Part shown: in pieces, positions 10,901-19,673 of the stretch
How positions within the stretch are numbered: position 1 is the first letter of the stretch
Layout of the letters: every line of letters begins with the position of its first letter
Assembly (NCBI RefSeq): GCF_012295615.1
Contig: NZ_CP051183.1
Span: forward strand, 2,135,001-2,199,000
Length of the DNA: 64,000 nt
Origin: Bermanella marisrubri
GTDB lineage: Bacteria > Pseudomonadota > Gammaproteobacteria > Pseudomonadales > Oceanobacteraceae
Reading direction: 5' to 3'
Program-made: the position numbers and the translations under genes
Notes under the pieces: model-generated
The model's input: only the letters and a program-made list of their open reading frames with translations
The model's database searches: none
What the model was told of the DNA's origin: nothing

Positions 10901-11365
10901 GGCAGTTACTTTATAGAATCGTTAACGGATCTAGTGGAAGAGGCTGTCTACGAAGAGTTTGAACGCTTAAATGATCGAGGAGGCGTGCTCGGGGCAATGG
11001 ACACCATGTACCAGCGTTCTAAAATTCAAGATGAATCCATGTTTTACGAACATAAAAAACATGATGGCTCACTTGAAATTGTAGGTGTTAATACTTTTAT
11101 CTCAGACCATAGCGACGGTGTCACAGCCGACCTTACTCTTGCTCGCTCAAGTGAAGAGGAAAAAAACCAGCAAATCAAAAACATACAAGCCTTCGAATTG
11201 CGACATCGCGATGAAATTGAAACAGCATTAAATCAATTAAAAAACACTGCAAAAATAAGGGGAAATACCTTCGCAATGTTAATGGAGGCCGTTAAGTGCG
11301 CCAGCTTAGGGCAGATCAGTCACGCCCTCTATGAAGCAGGCGGCGAATATCGACGTAACATGTAA
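7949..11365 (+). CDS. icmF: Fused B12-dependent isobutyryl-CoA mutase type enzyme (IcmF)
   Basis: An 1138-residue three-part enzyme. Residues about 10-150 form the B12-binding domain, with the adenosylcobalamin signature DGHDAAIN (His24 as axial ligand). Residues about 195-420 form a MeaI/ArgK-type G-protein chaperone domain with the P-loop GITGTGGAGKSS near 205 and a NKFEKA guanine-recognition motif. The rest, from about 560, is the TIM-barrel acyl-CoA mutase domain. This order is that of IcmF, which interconverts isobutyryl-CoA and butyryl-CoA or related branched acyl-CoAs while loading its own cofactor. Some relatives prefer isovaleryl/pivalyl-CoA, so the substrate is not settled. It is monocistronic; the next upstream ATG runs into a stop after two codons, which fixes this start. 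Confidence 0.92.
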   Translation: MSSSDSNATPPLRFVTAASLFDGHDAAINIMRRLIQDKGVEVIHLGHNRSVQEVIDTAIDEDADAICISSYQGGHLEYFKYLIDGLRNKDANHIAVFGGGGGTITPEEINELHQFGVERIYHPNDGMQMGLLGMINDVVDRAQARRLKNIRNTKTNQNHAKTPLQVAELISALENNEFNQDTLNDFRADWKANKKAAVIGITGTGGAGKSSLTDELLNRFNQYLPNLNIAVLAVDPTRRRTGGALLGDRIRMNALRHGNIFMRSMATRRQHLSTTEILQDVIDFLSAQYFDFVIVETAGIGQSDSEIVDYVDHAMYVMTSEFGAASQLEKIDMLDFADSIVINKFEKAASEDAIRDVRKQYRRNRNEFTTADDELPVFATIASQFNDPGVNWLFQSLLNRICKQFPQLADGAKLSTNFGPENPKGLALIPGSRTRYLAEIAENGRKQSQFAIQQKEYASRAQHLYETLKALKDPLLPTPLEYYESNVLSQAYEWQALRQYYQEALHAIDADLRTQLIAWPKNKQDVKDETYEYQVRDKTIKGENYRESLSHLSICKVAPLNSSDWGEWALYLTQENLPGYYPFTAGVFPYRRQGEDPIRMFAGEGTPERTNRRFHYLSLGQPAARLSTAFDSVTLYGENPASRPDIYGKVGNSGVSIASLDDMKKLYSGFDLCDPSTSVSMTINGPAPIILAFFINAAIDQQVEKYVKENGQWHQLETALKEKYKDQTAPQYEGVLPEGNNGLGLGLLGITGDQVLDKDTYEKIKAATLKQIRGTVQADILKEDQAQNTCIFSTEFAMHMMGDIQSYFIDHQVKNFYSVSISGYHIAEAGANPITQLAFTLANGFTIVEYYLSRGMHIDDFAANLSFFFSNGMDPEYAVIGRVARRIWARALKNLYNANERSQKLKYHIQTSGRSLHAQEIQFNDIRTTLQAMYALFDNCNSLHTNAYDEALTTPTEESVRRAVAIQMIINKELGLNQCENPLQGSYFIESLTDLVEEAVYEEFERLNDRGGVLGAMDTMYQRSKIQDESMFYEHKKHDGSLEIVGVNTFISDHSDGVTADLTLARSSEEEKNQQIKNIQAFELRHRDEIETALNQLKNTAKIRGNTFAMLMEAVKCASLGQISHALYEAGGEYRRNM

Positions 11366-11763
<398 letters not shown>

Positions 11764-11775
11764 TCTTGCTTGAGC

Positions 11776-11803
11776 AAAAAAAGCGGCTGAGGCCGCTTTT
11801 TTT
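11776..11803 (+). terminator. Intrinsic terminator of the cold-shock gene
   Basis: A GC-rich stem AGCGGC/GCCGCT (extended by A-T pairs) with a TGAG loop is followed by seven T residues. It lies just after the csp stop codon. Confidence 0.92.
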
Positions 11804-11879
11804 ATGCCTGCTTCCTAAGTACCTACCCCTCCAATATTCATGCTAAGATCTTACTAACCGCTTGATCTAAAGGAAGTTT

Positions 11880-13274
11880 ATGTCTGATTCAATGACGTGT
11901 ACCAGCCGCCACTGTGACAGTATTGTGCATAGCCAAGATGGCATTCCATTGAAATTATTTTCAGTTACTGAATACGAAAGCTGGCTGCAACTGCAAGATA
12001 GCTTTACGCAGAATATCTTACAGCCATTACACCTACACAAATCCGGTGCAGCCACTATTCCGAATATCAAAGGTGAGACCGCGTTGGCAATCGCCGTTAG
12101 TGCCGATCCAAGTGATTTATGGGCCTTTGCTAATCTTCCTAAACAACTCCCAGCGCAGCAATATAAATTAGAAGATAGCCCATATGGTGACAATCTTGCC
12201 ATGACTTGGGGATTAGCCACCTATCAATTTTCTCGCTATTTAAAACAGCAAGAGGATCAGACCCATATCACTCTGGCAATCCCTGACAAAAATTTATATG
12301 AAGAGGCGCAGCGCCAAATCCAAGCCGTCACACTCGTTAGGGACCTTGTGAACACCCCAGCAGGCGATATGATGCCTCAGGATCTTGCAGCTACGACCAA
12401 GTACCTAGCTGAAGAATTCAACGGCTCGTTTAATGAAATCGTAGATGCTTCATTAATTGAGCAAAACTACCCAATGATCCATGCTGTTGGACGTGCTAGC
12501 GAAAATCGACCGCGCTTACTGGAACTCAAGTGGGGTAAGGAGTCGGACCCAAAGGTCACACTTGTTGGTAAAGGAGTGTGCTTTGATAGCGGCGGCCTTG
12601 ATCTTAAACCAGCCAATGCTATGCGGCTTATGAAAAAAGACATGGGTGGTGCTGCTCACGTATTGGGTGTTGCTCACTTGGTCATGAGCCATGCCCTACC
12701 CGTTCAATTGCGGGTATTAATTCCCGCGGTAGAAAACGCTGTCAGCGCCAATGCTTTCCGACCCGGTGATGTGCTCAATACAAGAAAGGGATTGAAAGTA
12801 GAAATCGACAACACGGATGCAGAAGGACGTCTCGTCCTTTGTGACGCGTTAACCGATGCTTGTGAACAAAATCCAGACCTTATCATTGATTTCGCCACCC
12901 TGACGGGTGCGTGTCGAATTGCACTGGGTACAGAGCTGCCTGGCTACTTTAGCAATAGCAATGAAATAGCCCATGCCCTGTTCCAAGCTGGCAGTCAAAC
13001 ACAAGATCCGGTTTGGCAGCTGCCTTTACACACCCCGTACAAAGATATGATTAAGAGTGATGTTGCCGATATGGTCAACAGCGCGGCTTCGCCGTTTGGC
13101 GGCGCGATTACAGCTGCGCTCTATCTTCAGGCGTTCATTGAAAACGACACGCCTTGGATCCATTTCGATGTAATGGCTTGGAACAACCGGACGCTTCCTG
13201 GCCGTCCTTCTGGCGGAGAGGCAATGGGGGTTCGCGCTGTTTTTGAAATGCTACAGGGTCGCTACGGTCAGTAA
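11880..13274 (+). CDS. Leucyl aminopeptidase, peptidase family M17
   Basis: A 464-residue cytosolic metallo-aminopeptidase. The M17 active-site signature NTDAEGRLVL is at about residues 310-319, and the metal-binding lysine/aspartate segment GKGVCFDSGGLDLKPA is at about 222-237; a further metal-binding aspartate lies in KKDMGGAA. It is shorter than PepA (about 500 residues) and matches the shorter PepA/PepB-like branch. It removes N-terminal amino acids from peptides. The start ATG follows AAAGGAAGTTT, a good ribosome-binding site. It appears to be a single-gene unit between two terminators. Confidence 0.93.
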   Translation: MSDSMTCTSRHCDSIVHSQDGIPLKLFSVTEYESWLQLQDSFTQNILQPLHLHKSGAATIPNIKGETALAIAVSADPSDLWAFANLPKQLPAQQYKLEDSPYGDNLAMTWGLATYQFSRYLKQQEDQTHITLAIPDKNLYEEAQRQIQAVTLVRDLVNTPAGDMMPQDLAATTKYLAEEFNGSFNEIVDASLIEQNYPMIHAVGRASENRPRLLELKWGKESDPKVTLVGKGVCFDSGGLDLKPANAMRLMKKDMGGAAHVLGVAHLVMSHALPVQLRVLIPAVENAVSANAFRPGDVLNTRKGLKVEIDNTDAEGRLVLCDALTDACEQNPDLIIDFATLTGACRIALGTELPGYFSNSNEIAHALFQAGSQTQDPVWQLPLHTPYKDMIKSDVADMVNSAASPFGGAITAALYLQAFIENDTPWIHFDVMAWNNRTLPGRPSGGEAMGVRAVFEMLQGRYGQ

Positions 13275-13290
13275 CATTATATAAATAAAA

Positions 13291-13308
13291 AAGGGCCTTT
13301 GGGCCCTT
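13291..13308 (+). terminator. Hairpin after the aminopeptidase gene
   Basis: A 7-bp perfect stem AAGGGCC/GGCCCTT with a TTTG loop follows the stop codon, but the T-run after it is interrupted, so termination may be partial. The A-run before it would serve transcription from the opposite side. Confidence 0.6.
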
Positions 13309-13392
13309 CACTTTCCCGTCATCATCCCTATAATTGCGCCCTCAAAATCAACCAAGCGCCGAATTTACGTTTCGGTGAGCAGGAGAAGCTAT

Positions 13393-14403
13393 ATGAGTGA
13401 AACTCAAGGCAGCATTGTCGTATGCGCCATGTACAAGTTTGTCACACTAGATGACTATCAATCCATCCGCGCACCCCTTCATAACTTCATGGAAACTCAG
13501 GGTATACGCGGTACACTTCTACTTGCCAACGAGGGTATCAATGGCACCGTGGCTGGAAGTCGAACGGCCATCGACGCCTTACTTGATTGGTTGCGTAAAG
13601 ACGAACGCCTAGCGGATATTGATTATAAAGAATCGTATACCGACACCCCCCCTTTCCACCGTACAAAAGTGAAACTCAAGAAAGAAATTGTGACCATGGG
13701 TGTTGAGGGTATTGATCCCAAGCGCGTGGTTGGTACCTACGTCGAAGCTAAAGATTGGAATGATTTGATCAGTGACCCTGATGTTGTTTTGGTCGATACA
13801 CGCAATGATTATGAGTTCCAAGTGGGCACGTTCAAAAATGCGATCAATCCGAATACAGAGACCTTTCGAGAATTCCCTCAATACGTAAAAGAAAATCTAG
13901 ATCCCAATAAAAATAAAAAAGTTGCTATGTTCTGTACCGGTGGCATCCGCTGTGAGAAATCCACTGCGTACTTGAAAGAGCAAGGCTTCGACGAAGTTTA
14001 TCACCTTAAAGGCGGCATCCTTAAATACCTTGAGGAAGTACCGCAAGAAGAAACAATGTGGGATGGCGAATGCTTTGTTTTTGATGAACGCGTCACCGTC
14101 AATCATCAGTTAGAGAAAGGTCAGTATGATCAATGCCATGCTTGTCGCTTGCCAATCACCGAAGAGGAAAAGCAAAGTGAAAAGTATCAAAAAGGAGTGA
14201 GCTGCCCGCATTGTTATGACAAGCTAACTGAAGAACAACGCCAACGCTTTGCTGAGCGAGAGCGTCAAGTGGAGTTGGCTAAGAAACGCGGTGAAGCGCA
14301 TATAGGTTCGGATGTGAAAAAGACCATTGAGCAACATCGCCAAGAAAAAGAGGCTGAACGGGAACGTCAAAGACTTCGAAGTTTAAAAGGTCAATCCGTT
14401 TAA
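13393..14403 (+). CDS. trhO: tRNA uridine-34 hydroxylase TrhO (YceA, rhodanese type)
   Basis: A 336-residue protein of the YceA/TrhO family, which hydroxylates uridine at position 34 of certain tRNAs using oxygen (ho5U biosynthesis). An N-terminal ferredoxin-like domain is followed by a rhodanese domain with the catalytic loop [10 protein letters not shown] (Cys near residue 181) and a C-terminal Cys-rich segment (CHACRLPI ... CPHCYDKL). The ATG at 13393 is preferred over the in-frame GTG 18 bp upstream because it has AGCAGGAGAAGC before it and gives the usual N-terminus. The charged C-terminal helix is typical of the family. Confidence 0.93.
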   Translation: MSETQGSIVVCAMYKFVTLDDYQSIRAPLHNFMETQGIRGTLLLANEGINGTVAGSRTAIDALLDWLRKDERLADIDYKESYTDTPPFHRTKVKLKKEIVTMGVEGIDPKRVVGTYVEAKDWNDLISDPDVVLVDTRNDYEFQVGTFKNAINPNTETFREFPQYVKENLDPNKNKKVAMFCTGGIRCEKSTAYLKEQGFDEVYHLKGGILKYLEEVPQEETMWDGECFVFDERVTVNHQLEKGQYDQCHACRLPITEEEKQSEKYQKGVSCPHCYDKLTEEQRQRFAERERQVELAKKRGEAHIGSDVKKTIEQHRQEKEAERERQRLRSLKGQSV

Positions 14404-14411
14404 CATCCAAG

Positions 14412-14438
14412 AAAAAAGGGCCAAATGGCCCTTTTTTA
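14412..14438. terminator. Bidirectional terminator between trhO and tpx
   Basis: A stem AAAAAAGGGCC/GGCCCTTTTTT with a short AAAT loop lies between two convergent genes. The A-run and T-run on either side let it work in both directions. Confidence 0.93.
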
Positions 14439-14460
14439 TTATCACTTTAAACGACAACAA

Positions 14461-14958
14461 TTAAGCCAAAGCTTTCAATGCTTCTTCGTAATCTGGCTCA
14501 TCCGCAGTTTCTGCCACTTGCTCGGTATAAATTACCTTGCCGTCGGCATTGATAACCACAACGGCTCTGGATAGCAAGCCAGTCAAAGGTCCTGTAGCGA
14601 AATCAACACCATAGTCTTTACCAAAACTTGAGCGGAAACTTGAACCATTGATAACGTTTTCGAGCCCTTCTGCACCGCAAAAGCGATTCATGGCAAAAGG
14701 AAGATCAGCAGAAACACAGACCACTTTAGTATTATCTAAAGAAGATGCCTTTTCATTAAATTTGCGCACCGAAGTCGCACAAGTTGGTGTATCTACCGAT
14801 GGGAAAATGTTTAGGACGATGTTACTGCCCTTAAGATCGGCTAATGTTAAATCGGCGAGGTCAACTTGAGTCAGCTTGAAGTCTGGGGCTTGATTACCTA
14901 CCTTCGGCAATTCTCCGCAGGTTTCAAACGCATTGCCTTGAAGAGTTACTGTTGCCAT
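14461..14958 (-). CDS. tpx: Thiol peroxidase Tpx
   Basis: A 165-residue atypical 2-Cys peroxiredoxin. The peroxidatic cysteine is in SVDTPTCATSVRKFNE (about Cys60) and the resolving cysteine in NRFCGAEG (about Cys94), the same spacing as in E. coli Tpx. It reduces lipid and alkyl hydroperoxides with thioredoxin as electron donor. The open frame extends upstream, but the start at 14958 has AAGGAGAAAAAC before it and gives the normal N-terminus MATVTLQGN. It is a single-gene unit ending at a shared terminator with trhO. Confidence 0.96.
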   Translation of the reverse strand: MATVTLQGNAFETCGELPKVGNQAPDFKLTQVDLADLTLADLKGSNIVLNIFPSVDTPTCATSVRKFNEKASSLDNTKVVCVSADLPFAMNRFCGAEGLENVINGSSFRSSFGKDYGVDFATGPLTGLLSRAVVVINADGKVIYTEQVAETADEPDYEEALKALA

Positions 14959-15040
14959 GTTTTTCTCCTTATTAATTTTACTGAAGTGTATTGCTACAGT
15001 ATGACCTGTAGTTACGCATGGCAAGATATTTTGGATGATA

Positions 15041-15475
15041 TTATTGTGTTTTGATCGCGTCGCGTAATTGGGTAAATACCAACCAATCCGCATCCTCTTC
15101 CGAGGAGACTTCAATCGGATACAGACCTGTATCCGTTGGAATAGAATCTAGCGCCAATGTAACTTCTTCATTGCTTGTCGCATAAAGAATCCATTGATTA
15201 ATCCCTTGAGAAGTAAGAACCATCACCAACAGACCACATGGCTTGCTCTCTATGGCTTGCATCAGTTTTTGGTTAAACGCATCTATCTTTATGAGTTCAG
15301 CCTGATTTGGATATCCGGTGTCTGCATCCACATCAGACGCTTCCCAAACAATCTGAATACAATGTGGGTACTGACCAGACCCCTTTTCATCTTCGACACC
15401 ATCGCGATAGCGGATTGTAATCGGATCATTTTGAAACGTACCGTCAGCAGTAATCCAGCGATTTGAGAAGGCCAT
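15041..15475 (-). CDS. Hypothetical protein, DUF695-like
   Basis: A 144-residue acidic soluble protein without signal peptide or membrane segment. The opening (NRWITADGTFQNDPITIRYR) and the segment NQWILYATSNEEV resemble the DUF695 family, which is of unknown function; this assignment is tentative. The start is preceded by ATAGGTACGAGT. It is transcribed away from the ArsR-type regulator gene, and the two share a 154-bp promoter region that contains operator-like repeats, so it could be a target of that regulator. No function can be assigned. Confidence 0.72.
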   Translation of the reverse strand: MAFSNRWITADGTFQNDPITIRYRDGVEDEKGSGQYPHCIQIVWEASDVDADTGYPNQAELIKIDAFNQKLMQAIESKPCGLLVMVLTSQGINQWILYATSNEEVTLALDSIPTDTGLYPIEVSSEEDADWLVFTQLRDAIKTQ

Positions 15476-15580
15476 ACTCGTACCTATCCATGATGGTTTT
15501 TCTTAAAAACTAGCAGATTATAATTAGATTGCACAACACATTGGCTTTTTATGCCTAAATTAAGAGCCCCACACTCTATA

Positions 15581-15614
15581 TTAGATTTACCTAAATTAGT
15601 TATGCTAATATTAG
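15581..15614. promoter_or_regulatory. Operator-like palindromes upstream of the ArsR-type regulator
   Basis: Three overlapping dyads built from TTAG and CTAA lie 16-49 bp before the regulator start: TTAG-N6-CTAA at 15581-15594, ATTAG-N5-CTAAT at 15595-15609 and the perfect palindrome CTAATATTAG at 15605-15614. AT-rich dyads at the promoter are usual for autoregulated ArsR-family repressors. Confidence 0.55.
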
Positions 15615-15629
15615 AAAGATCAACTGTAT

Positions 15630-15962
15630 ATGAGAACTTTTATGGATACACCTATTCTCGCAGAAGAGATGCAAAAGCACGCGCGCGACGCGTCACAACT
15701 TCTTAAAGCACTGGCCAATGAAAATCGCCTGATGATTCTGTGTTCACTAGGTCAAGGAGAACTGAGCGTATCAGAGCTAAACGAACGACTCACATTAAGC
15801 CAAAGTGCATTAAGCCAACATCTAGCTTGGCTAAGAAGAGAGGATCTTGTGCAAACCCGCCGAGATGCTCAAACAATCTATTACGCGTTACATGGCACTA
15901 AGGCGAAAGCCATTATCGACGTATTACAAAGCATTTATTGTGCAGATCTGGTGACAAACTAG
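15630..15962 (+). CDS. ArsR-family regulator of the BigR/SqrR persulfide-sensor type
   Basis: A 110-residue winged-helix repressor. The DNA-recognition region is LSVSELNERLTLSQSALSQH. Two cysteines at residues 38 (ILCSLG) and 104 (IYCAD) are 66 residues apart, the same spacing as the redox-sensing pair of BigR and SqrR, which respond to sulfane sulfur or hydrogen sulfide. The start may instead be the ATG four codons later (15642). The stop is 2 bp before the start of a SulP transporter, so the two are probably co-transcribed and the regulator controls a sulfur-related operon. Ligand is inferred from the cysteines only. Confidence 0.87.
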   Translation: MRTFMDTPILAEEMQKHARDASQLLKALANENRLMILCSLGQGELSVSELNERLTLSQSALSQHLAWLRREDLVQTRRDAQTIYYALHGTKAKAIIDVLQSIYCADLVTN

Positions 15963-15964
15963 AG

Positions 15965-17602
15965 ATGTTCGTTCCATGGCGCAGCAAACCTCTGGAGTTG
16001 GGTAATAACCTTTCTGCGGGCATCATTGTAGCCTTTCTGATCATTCCGCAAGCCATCGGCTATGGCCTATTGGCCAATGTGCCAGCAAATATTGCTCTCG
16101 CTGCAGCCACACTTCCTTTAATCGCTTACGCTTTATTTGGCGGCAGTCGGTCGATGGCAGTCGGCCCCGTCGCAATTGTCAGCCTCATGGTTGCTGAGGC
16201 TACTACTGACATGAGTGCCAATGAAATAGCTCTAAGCGTTCCTTTGTTAGCCTTAATGGTCGGAACAATCCTACTGACTATTCGATTCCTGAGCCTAGGT
16301 AAGTTGGTAAATTTTATAGGCCATCCTGTCATTCAAGGTTTCACATCTGCCGCCGCTGTTTTGATCATATTCAAGCAGCTCGAACTAATGCTTGGTTTGC
16401 CTTCTGATGTATTCAACGTCAACACGTGGCACCTTCCAAGCCTTCTACTAAGCACGCTCAGCCTTATTTCACTAATAATTGTGAAAGGTTTTATGCCATC
16501 GCCCTTGAACAAGCTAGGCCCTTTAATGGTTCTACTTGCCGGTATGATAATCGCCTTAAACCTGCCAAATTTGAAAATAGAAACGATTGGTTATCATGCC
16601 ACTGGTGACATCTTCACCCTTTTCTCACCGTGGAATCAGGATACGAACGCACTCTCAAATACGCTATTAACCCTGCTTCCGAGTGCTGTCATTATCTCTG
16701 TGTTAGTGTTCTTAGAAAGCACTTCGGTGGCTAAAGTTGTGGCAAAAAAACATGATGAACGTATATCTCCCAATCAAGAGCTAATGGGATTAGGCAGCGC
16801 CAATATCATCGCAGGGTTCTCGGGCGCCTTTCCGGTAGCCGGTGGATTTGGGCGGACGATGGTCAATGAAGAAGCTGGTTCTACGTCTCCGCTGGCTGGG
16901 GTGTTCACAGCATTATTCGTTCTGCTATTCATCAATTTTATTCCAGAATCCATCAATTACATGATGAAACCCGTGCTCGGTGCTATTATCGCCATGGCCG
17001 TTTGGAGCCTGATTGATCTATCGCCACTCTATAGCCATTGGAAAATACACCCACAAGACAATGCCATTTGGCTTGCCAGTTTTTTGGGTGTTTTTATTCT
17101 GGGCGTTGAAAGCGGCATAATGATCGGCGTTGGCCTTTCCATTGCATTTTTGCTTCGAAACGCAGCCCACCCACATATCGCCATTATCGGTCGTATCCCA
17201 AATACAAGCCATTTTAGAAATGTACGCAGACACAAAGTCGAAACCCATCCTCATGTGTTGGCGATTCGAATAGATGAAGGACTAACGTTTGCCAACGCTG
17301 AAAACATAGAAGATTTTATCGCTCGAGCTATTTTCGATCATCCAAAAACTAGGCATCTCCTATTGGTCTTTTCAGCGGTCAATCAAATCGACAGCGACGG
17401 ACTAGAAAGGTTAGAAAGCATCATTCGCAGACAAAAAAAGGAAGGTATCCTCACTCATCTGGCCGAGGTGAAAGGCCCTATTATGGACAAACTGCAACAT
17501 TTACATTTAGAGAAACTTTTAGCTCCAGGTCAAATCTATATGAGTACACATGAAGCATTTGAGGCTTTGGAGAATCAAAATGACAACGAACACAAAAGCT
17601 AA
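15965..17602 (+). CDS. SulP-family anion transporter with STAS domain
   Basis: A 545-residue inner-membrane transporter. About ten to twelve membrane helices cover residues 15-400, with the SulP signature region AGIIVAFLIIPQAIGYGLLA near the start, and a cytoplasmic STAS domain follows (about 430-540, including LLLVFSAVNQIDSDGLERLE). SulP proteins move sulfate, bicarbonate or other anions. The ATG at 15965 is preferred over a TTG nine codons earlier because that one lies inside the regulator gene. The persulfide-sensor-like regulator just before it suggests a sulfur anion as substrate, but this is inference. Confidence 0.92.
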   Translation: MFVPWRSKPLELGNNLSAGIIVAFLIIPQAIGYGLLANVPANIALAAATLPLIAYALFGGSRSMAVGPVAIVSLMVAEATTDMSANEIALSVPLLALMVGTILLTIRFLSLGKLVNFIGHPVIQGFTSAAAVLIIFKQLELMLGLPSDVFNVNTWHLPSLLLSTLSLISLIIVKGFMPSPLNKLGPLMVLLAGMIIALNLPNLKIETIGYHATGDIFTLFSPWNQDTNALSNTLLTLLPSAVIISVLVFLESTSVAKVVAKKHDERISPNQELMGLGSANIIAGFSGAFPVAGGFGRTMVNEEAGSTSPLAGVFTALFVLLFINFIPESINYMMKPVLGAIIAMAVWSLIDLSPLYSHWKIHPQDNAIWLASFLGVFILGVESGIMIGVGLSIAFLLRNAAHPHIAIIGRIPNTSHFRNVRRHKVETHPHVLAIRIDEGLTFANAENIEDFIARAIFDHPKTRHLLLVFSAVNQIDSDGLERLESIIRRQKKEGILTHLAEVKGPIMDKLQHLHLEKLLAPGQIYMSTHEAFEALENQNDNEHKS

Positions 17603-17732
17603 AAACCAAACTTGTGACTTAAATATGCAACGCCCCTACTTCGAGGTCTCTAACCAGCGTGGAAAAAGCTCATCTAAAGTGCGCTATGTAGAAAGCAACC
17701 ACGCTAAAAGCTGCCGCCTAAGCCAGGACTAA
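17580..17732 (+). CDS. Possible 50-residue basic protein
   Basis: A small open frame begins at ATG 17580 inside the end of the SulP gene, with TTGGAG about 6 bases upstream. The product is basic and polar (QRPYFEVSNQRGKSSSKVR) with two cysteines and no membrane segment. No family is recognised. Its support is the ribosome-binding site and position; it may be a real small gene or a chance frame. Confidence 0.4.
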   Translation: MTTNTKAKNQTCDLNMQRPYFEVSNQRGKSSSKVRYVESNHAKSCRLSQD

Positions 17733-17798
17733 ACAACACTCGAGCCCCTTGTGAATTCCTTATGAAACCCCATAATAGGTACAAATCTCGGAGGTAGT

Positions 17799-18269
17799 AT
17801 GGTTTATTTAGTTACAGCAGCCATCGCTGTTATTGTCATATTGAGCGGAATCGCGGCTTATTATTTGGTCAAGTTAAAGCACGCAAAAGACGCGCAAAGA
17901 AAAGCGATTGCTGAAGGTGAAGCGGCTTGGCGCAACAAGCAGGAAGAAATTGCATCAGATATTCGGTTCATTGCCAATGCCATGGTCCAAGAACAGTGCG
18001 AGATTACAGAGGGCTGTATGCGCCTGACAGTCCTGATGGATCGTCTTGATGAAGACCTGCGCTTCCAACCAGAGTTCAGTTCCATAAAAGCGCATTATGA
18101 GGCCACTGCTCACATGCCAACTCACGATGCGTACAAAGCACTAAAGCCAAAACAACGCTTTGAGTTAGATAAGCAACGTTTTGAGCTAGAAGAAACAAAT
18201 AAGCGTGCGGTTTTACGAGATGCCAAAATACTGGTAACGCAAAAGTTTAAAGCATTAGAGCTACACTAA
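17799..18269 (+). CDS. DUF2489 domain membrane-anchored protein
   Basis: A 156-residue protein with one N-terminal membrane helix (about residues 3-24) and a helical cytoplasmic part. The segment ITEGCMRLTVLMDRLDED and the later MPTHDAYKALKPKQRFELD are characteristic of DUF2489, a family of unknown function found in gammaproteobacteria. GGAGGTAGT lies directly before the start, a strong ribosome-binding site. It precedes a lipoprotein gene on the same strand by 65 bp and may be in its own unit. Confidence 0.82.
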   Translation: MVYLVTAAIAVIVILSGIAAYYLVKLKHAKDAQRKAIAEGEAAWRNKQEEIASDIRFIANAMVQEQCEITEGCMRLTVLMDRLDEDLRFQPEFSSIKAHYEATAHMPTHDAYKALKPKQRFELDKQRFELEETNKRAVLRDAKILVTQKFKALELH

Positions 18270-18334
18270 AATCCAAAAACTGAGCTCTTCGAAGTCTTAC
18301 GAATTAATACTTATCACTCTAATAAGGACCTCTC

Positions 18335-19531
18335 ATGCTTCTTCGCCTTAGCCTGATAATTTTACCGGTTCTTGTTTCTGCCTGCGCGGGCCCTCAGTTA
18401 AAAGATACAAAGCAAATTGAAATGCAAGCAATTGAGCAAGCCCAAAGTGCGGACGTTTCTATTGAAAGCGTATTCGAGCGGGTACGCAATATACAGACTG
18501 ACGCACGAAAAGAAGATCTATATTTCTACAGCCCAAACTACATGGCCAATGGCGAAACCGCCATGACCAAAGCGGAATCTGCTTTAAATGCGAATAACCA
18601 AGCTTTAGCCATGACCGAAGCCTTAAAGGCAGAAGCATTTTTCAAGCGTGGTTTAGCCATAAAACCCTTGGCTCTGCAGCAACTAGATGATGTATTTAGG
18701 GGCATGGATATGCTTCGGGGCTTGAAAGCGAATCAATATTTAGCGTCAGATTTCCAAGATATCCAAGCTGACATTCAAGAGACCATTGAACTCATTGAAC
18801 AAGGCAATACATCTGAGTTGGCAGATGAGCAAAAAAGCTTGCTAAACGACATTTATGAATTAGAAATTGAAACTCTGCGGGTGATCTTTCTTCGCCCGGT
18901 GGAAATTGCGCTCGAAAGTGCAGAAGATGTCGATGCGGATGAATTTGCAGCTCAGTCCTATGCTGAAGCAGAGAAAGCCATGGATCGACTTGAAGAGTTA
19001 ATTAAACAGCAGCCCAAGCAACGAGAGCAAATTAAGATTGACTCGCAAAATGCTGTTCGCCTTGCCCAGCACGCACTGCATGTGGCTCAAGCAGCGAAAC
19101 CCCTGTTGCGACTGGATTCTAAATCTGCAGAAAAGCACATATTATCGATCGAACAGTTCCTGATGCGAATTGGTACCGCTCTAGGCGAGAAAGACGTCAC
19201 TCATCTCCCGTTAAATAGTCAGTCTATTGCCCTAGCGCAAACAGCCGAAATTCTAGCAAAGCAAGCCAAATCTAAGCTTGAACAACAACTTGAACAAAAC
19301 CGAACACAAAACGAGAACCAGCAATTACAGCAACGCATCAAAAAACTCGAACGCTTACTAGAAGATGCTCAGAACAAAGCAAGATCAAATTCAGTTGACC
19401 CTCAACCGCCTACACCTGCTAAGTCAACACAGGTAAATCCAGACAACAATGCTAACAAGTCAGTTATTGTCGACACGCAAACCAGTGAGAGTCCCAAAGA
19501 AACTAATATGAATAATAAAAGCGCCGAATAA
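18335..19531 (+). CDS. Lipoprotein with long coiled-coil region
   Basis: A 398-residue predicted lipoprotein. The signal peptide ends in a lipobox VSAC (Cys at residue 17), so it should be lipid-anchored, most likely to the outer membrane because the residue after Cys is not Asp. The body is mostly alpha-helical and rich in Ala, Glu, Gln and Leu, with a predicted coiled coil at about residues 320-350 and a disordered Pro/Asn/Ser-rich end. AAGGACC precedes the start. It is not a family I recognise; it may be a structural envelope protein linked to the beta-barrel gene that follows 143 bp later. Confidence 0.78.
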   Translation: MLLRLSLIILPVLVSACAGPQLKDTKQIEMQAIEQAQSADVSIESVFERVRNIQTDARKEDLYFYSPNYMANGETAMTKAESALNANNQALAMTEALKAEAFFKRGLAIKPLALQQLDDVFRGMDMLRGLKANQYLASDFQDIQADIQETIELIEQGNTSELADEQKSLLNDIYELEIETLRVIFLRPVEIALESAEDVDADEFAAQSYAEAEKAMDRLEELIKQQPKQREQIKIDSQNAVRLAQHALHVAQAAKPLLRLDSKSAEKHILSIEQFLMRIGTALGEKDVTHLPLNSQSIALAQTAEILAKQAKSKLEQQLEQNRTQNENQQLQQRIKKLERLLEDAQNKARSNSVDPQPPTPAKSTQVNPDNNANKSVIVDTQTSESPKETNMNNKSAE

Positions 19532-19673
19532 GAATCTGCTTAACACAGATGGGTTTGGTACTTTTTACTGATTTATTCAATGTAAGCCCAATTTAAAAAC
19601 CATGACAGACGTCACCTGTCTGGTTAGAATACCTCGCACTTTCTCACAGAAAACAATAATAACGAGAGTTTCA

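Noticed and set aside
14959-15114. N-terminal extension of tpx
   Set aside because: Normal Tpx length and an AAGGAG site identify the start at 14958; the extension is basic and unlike the family.
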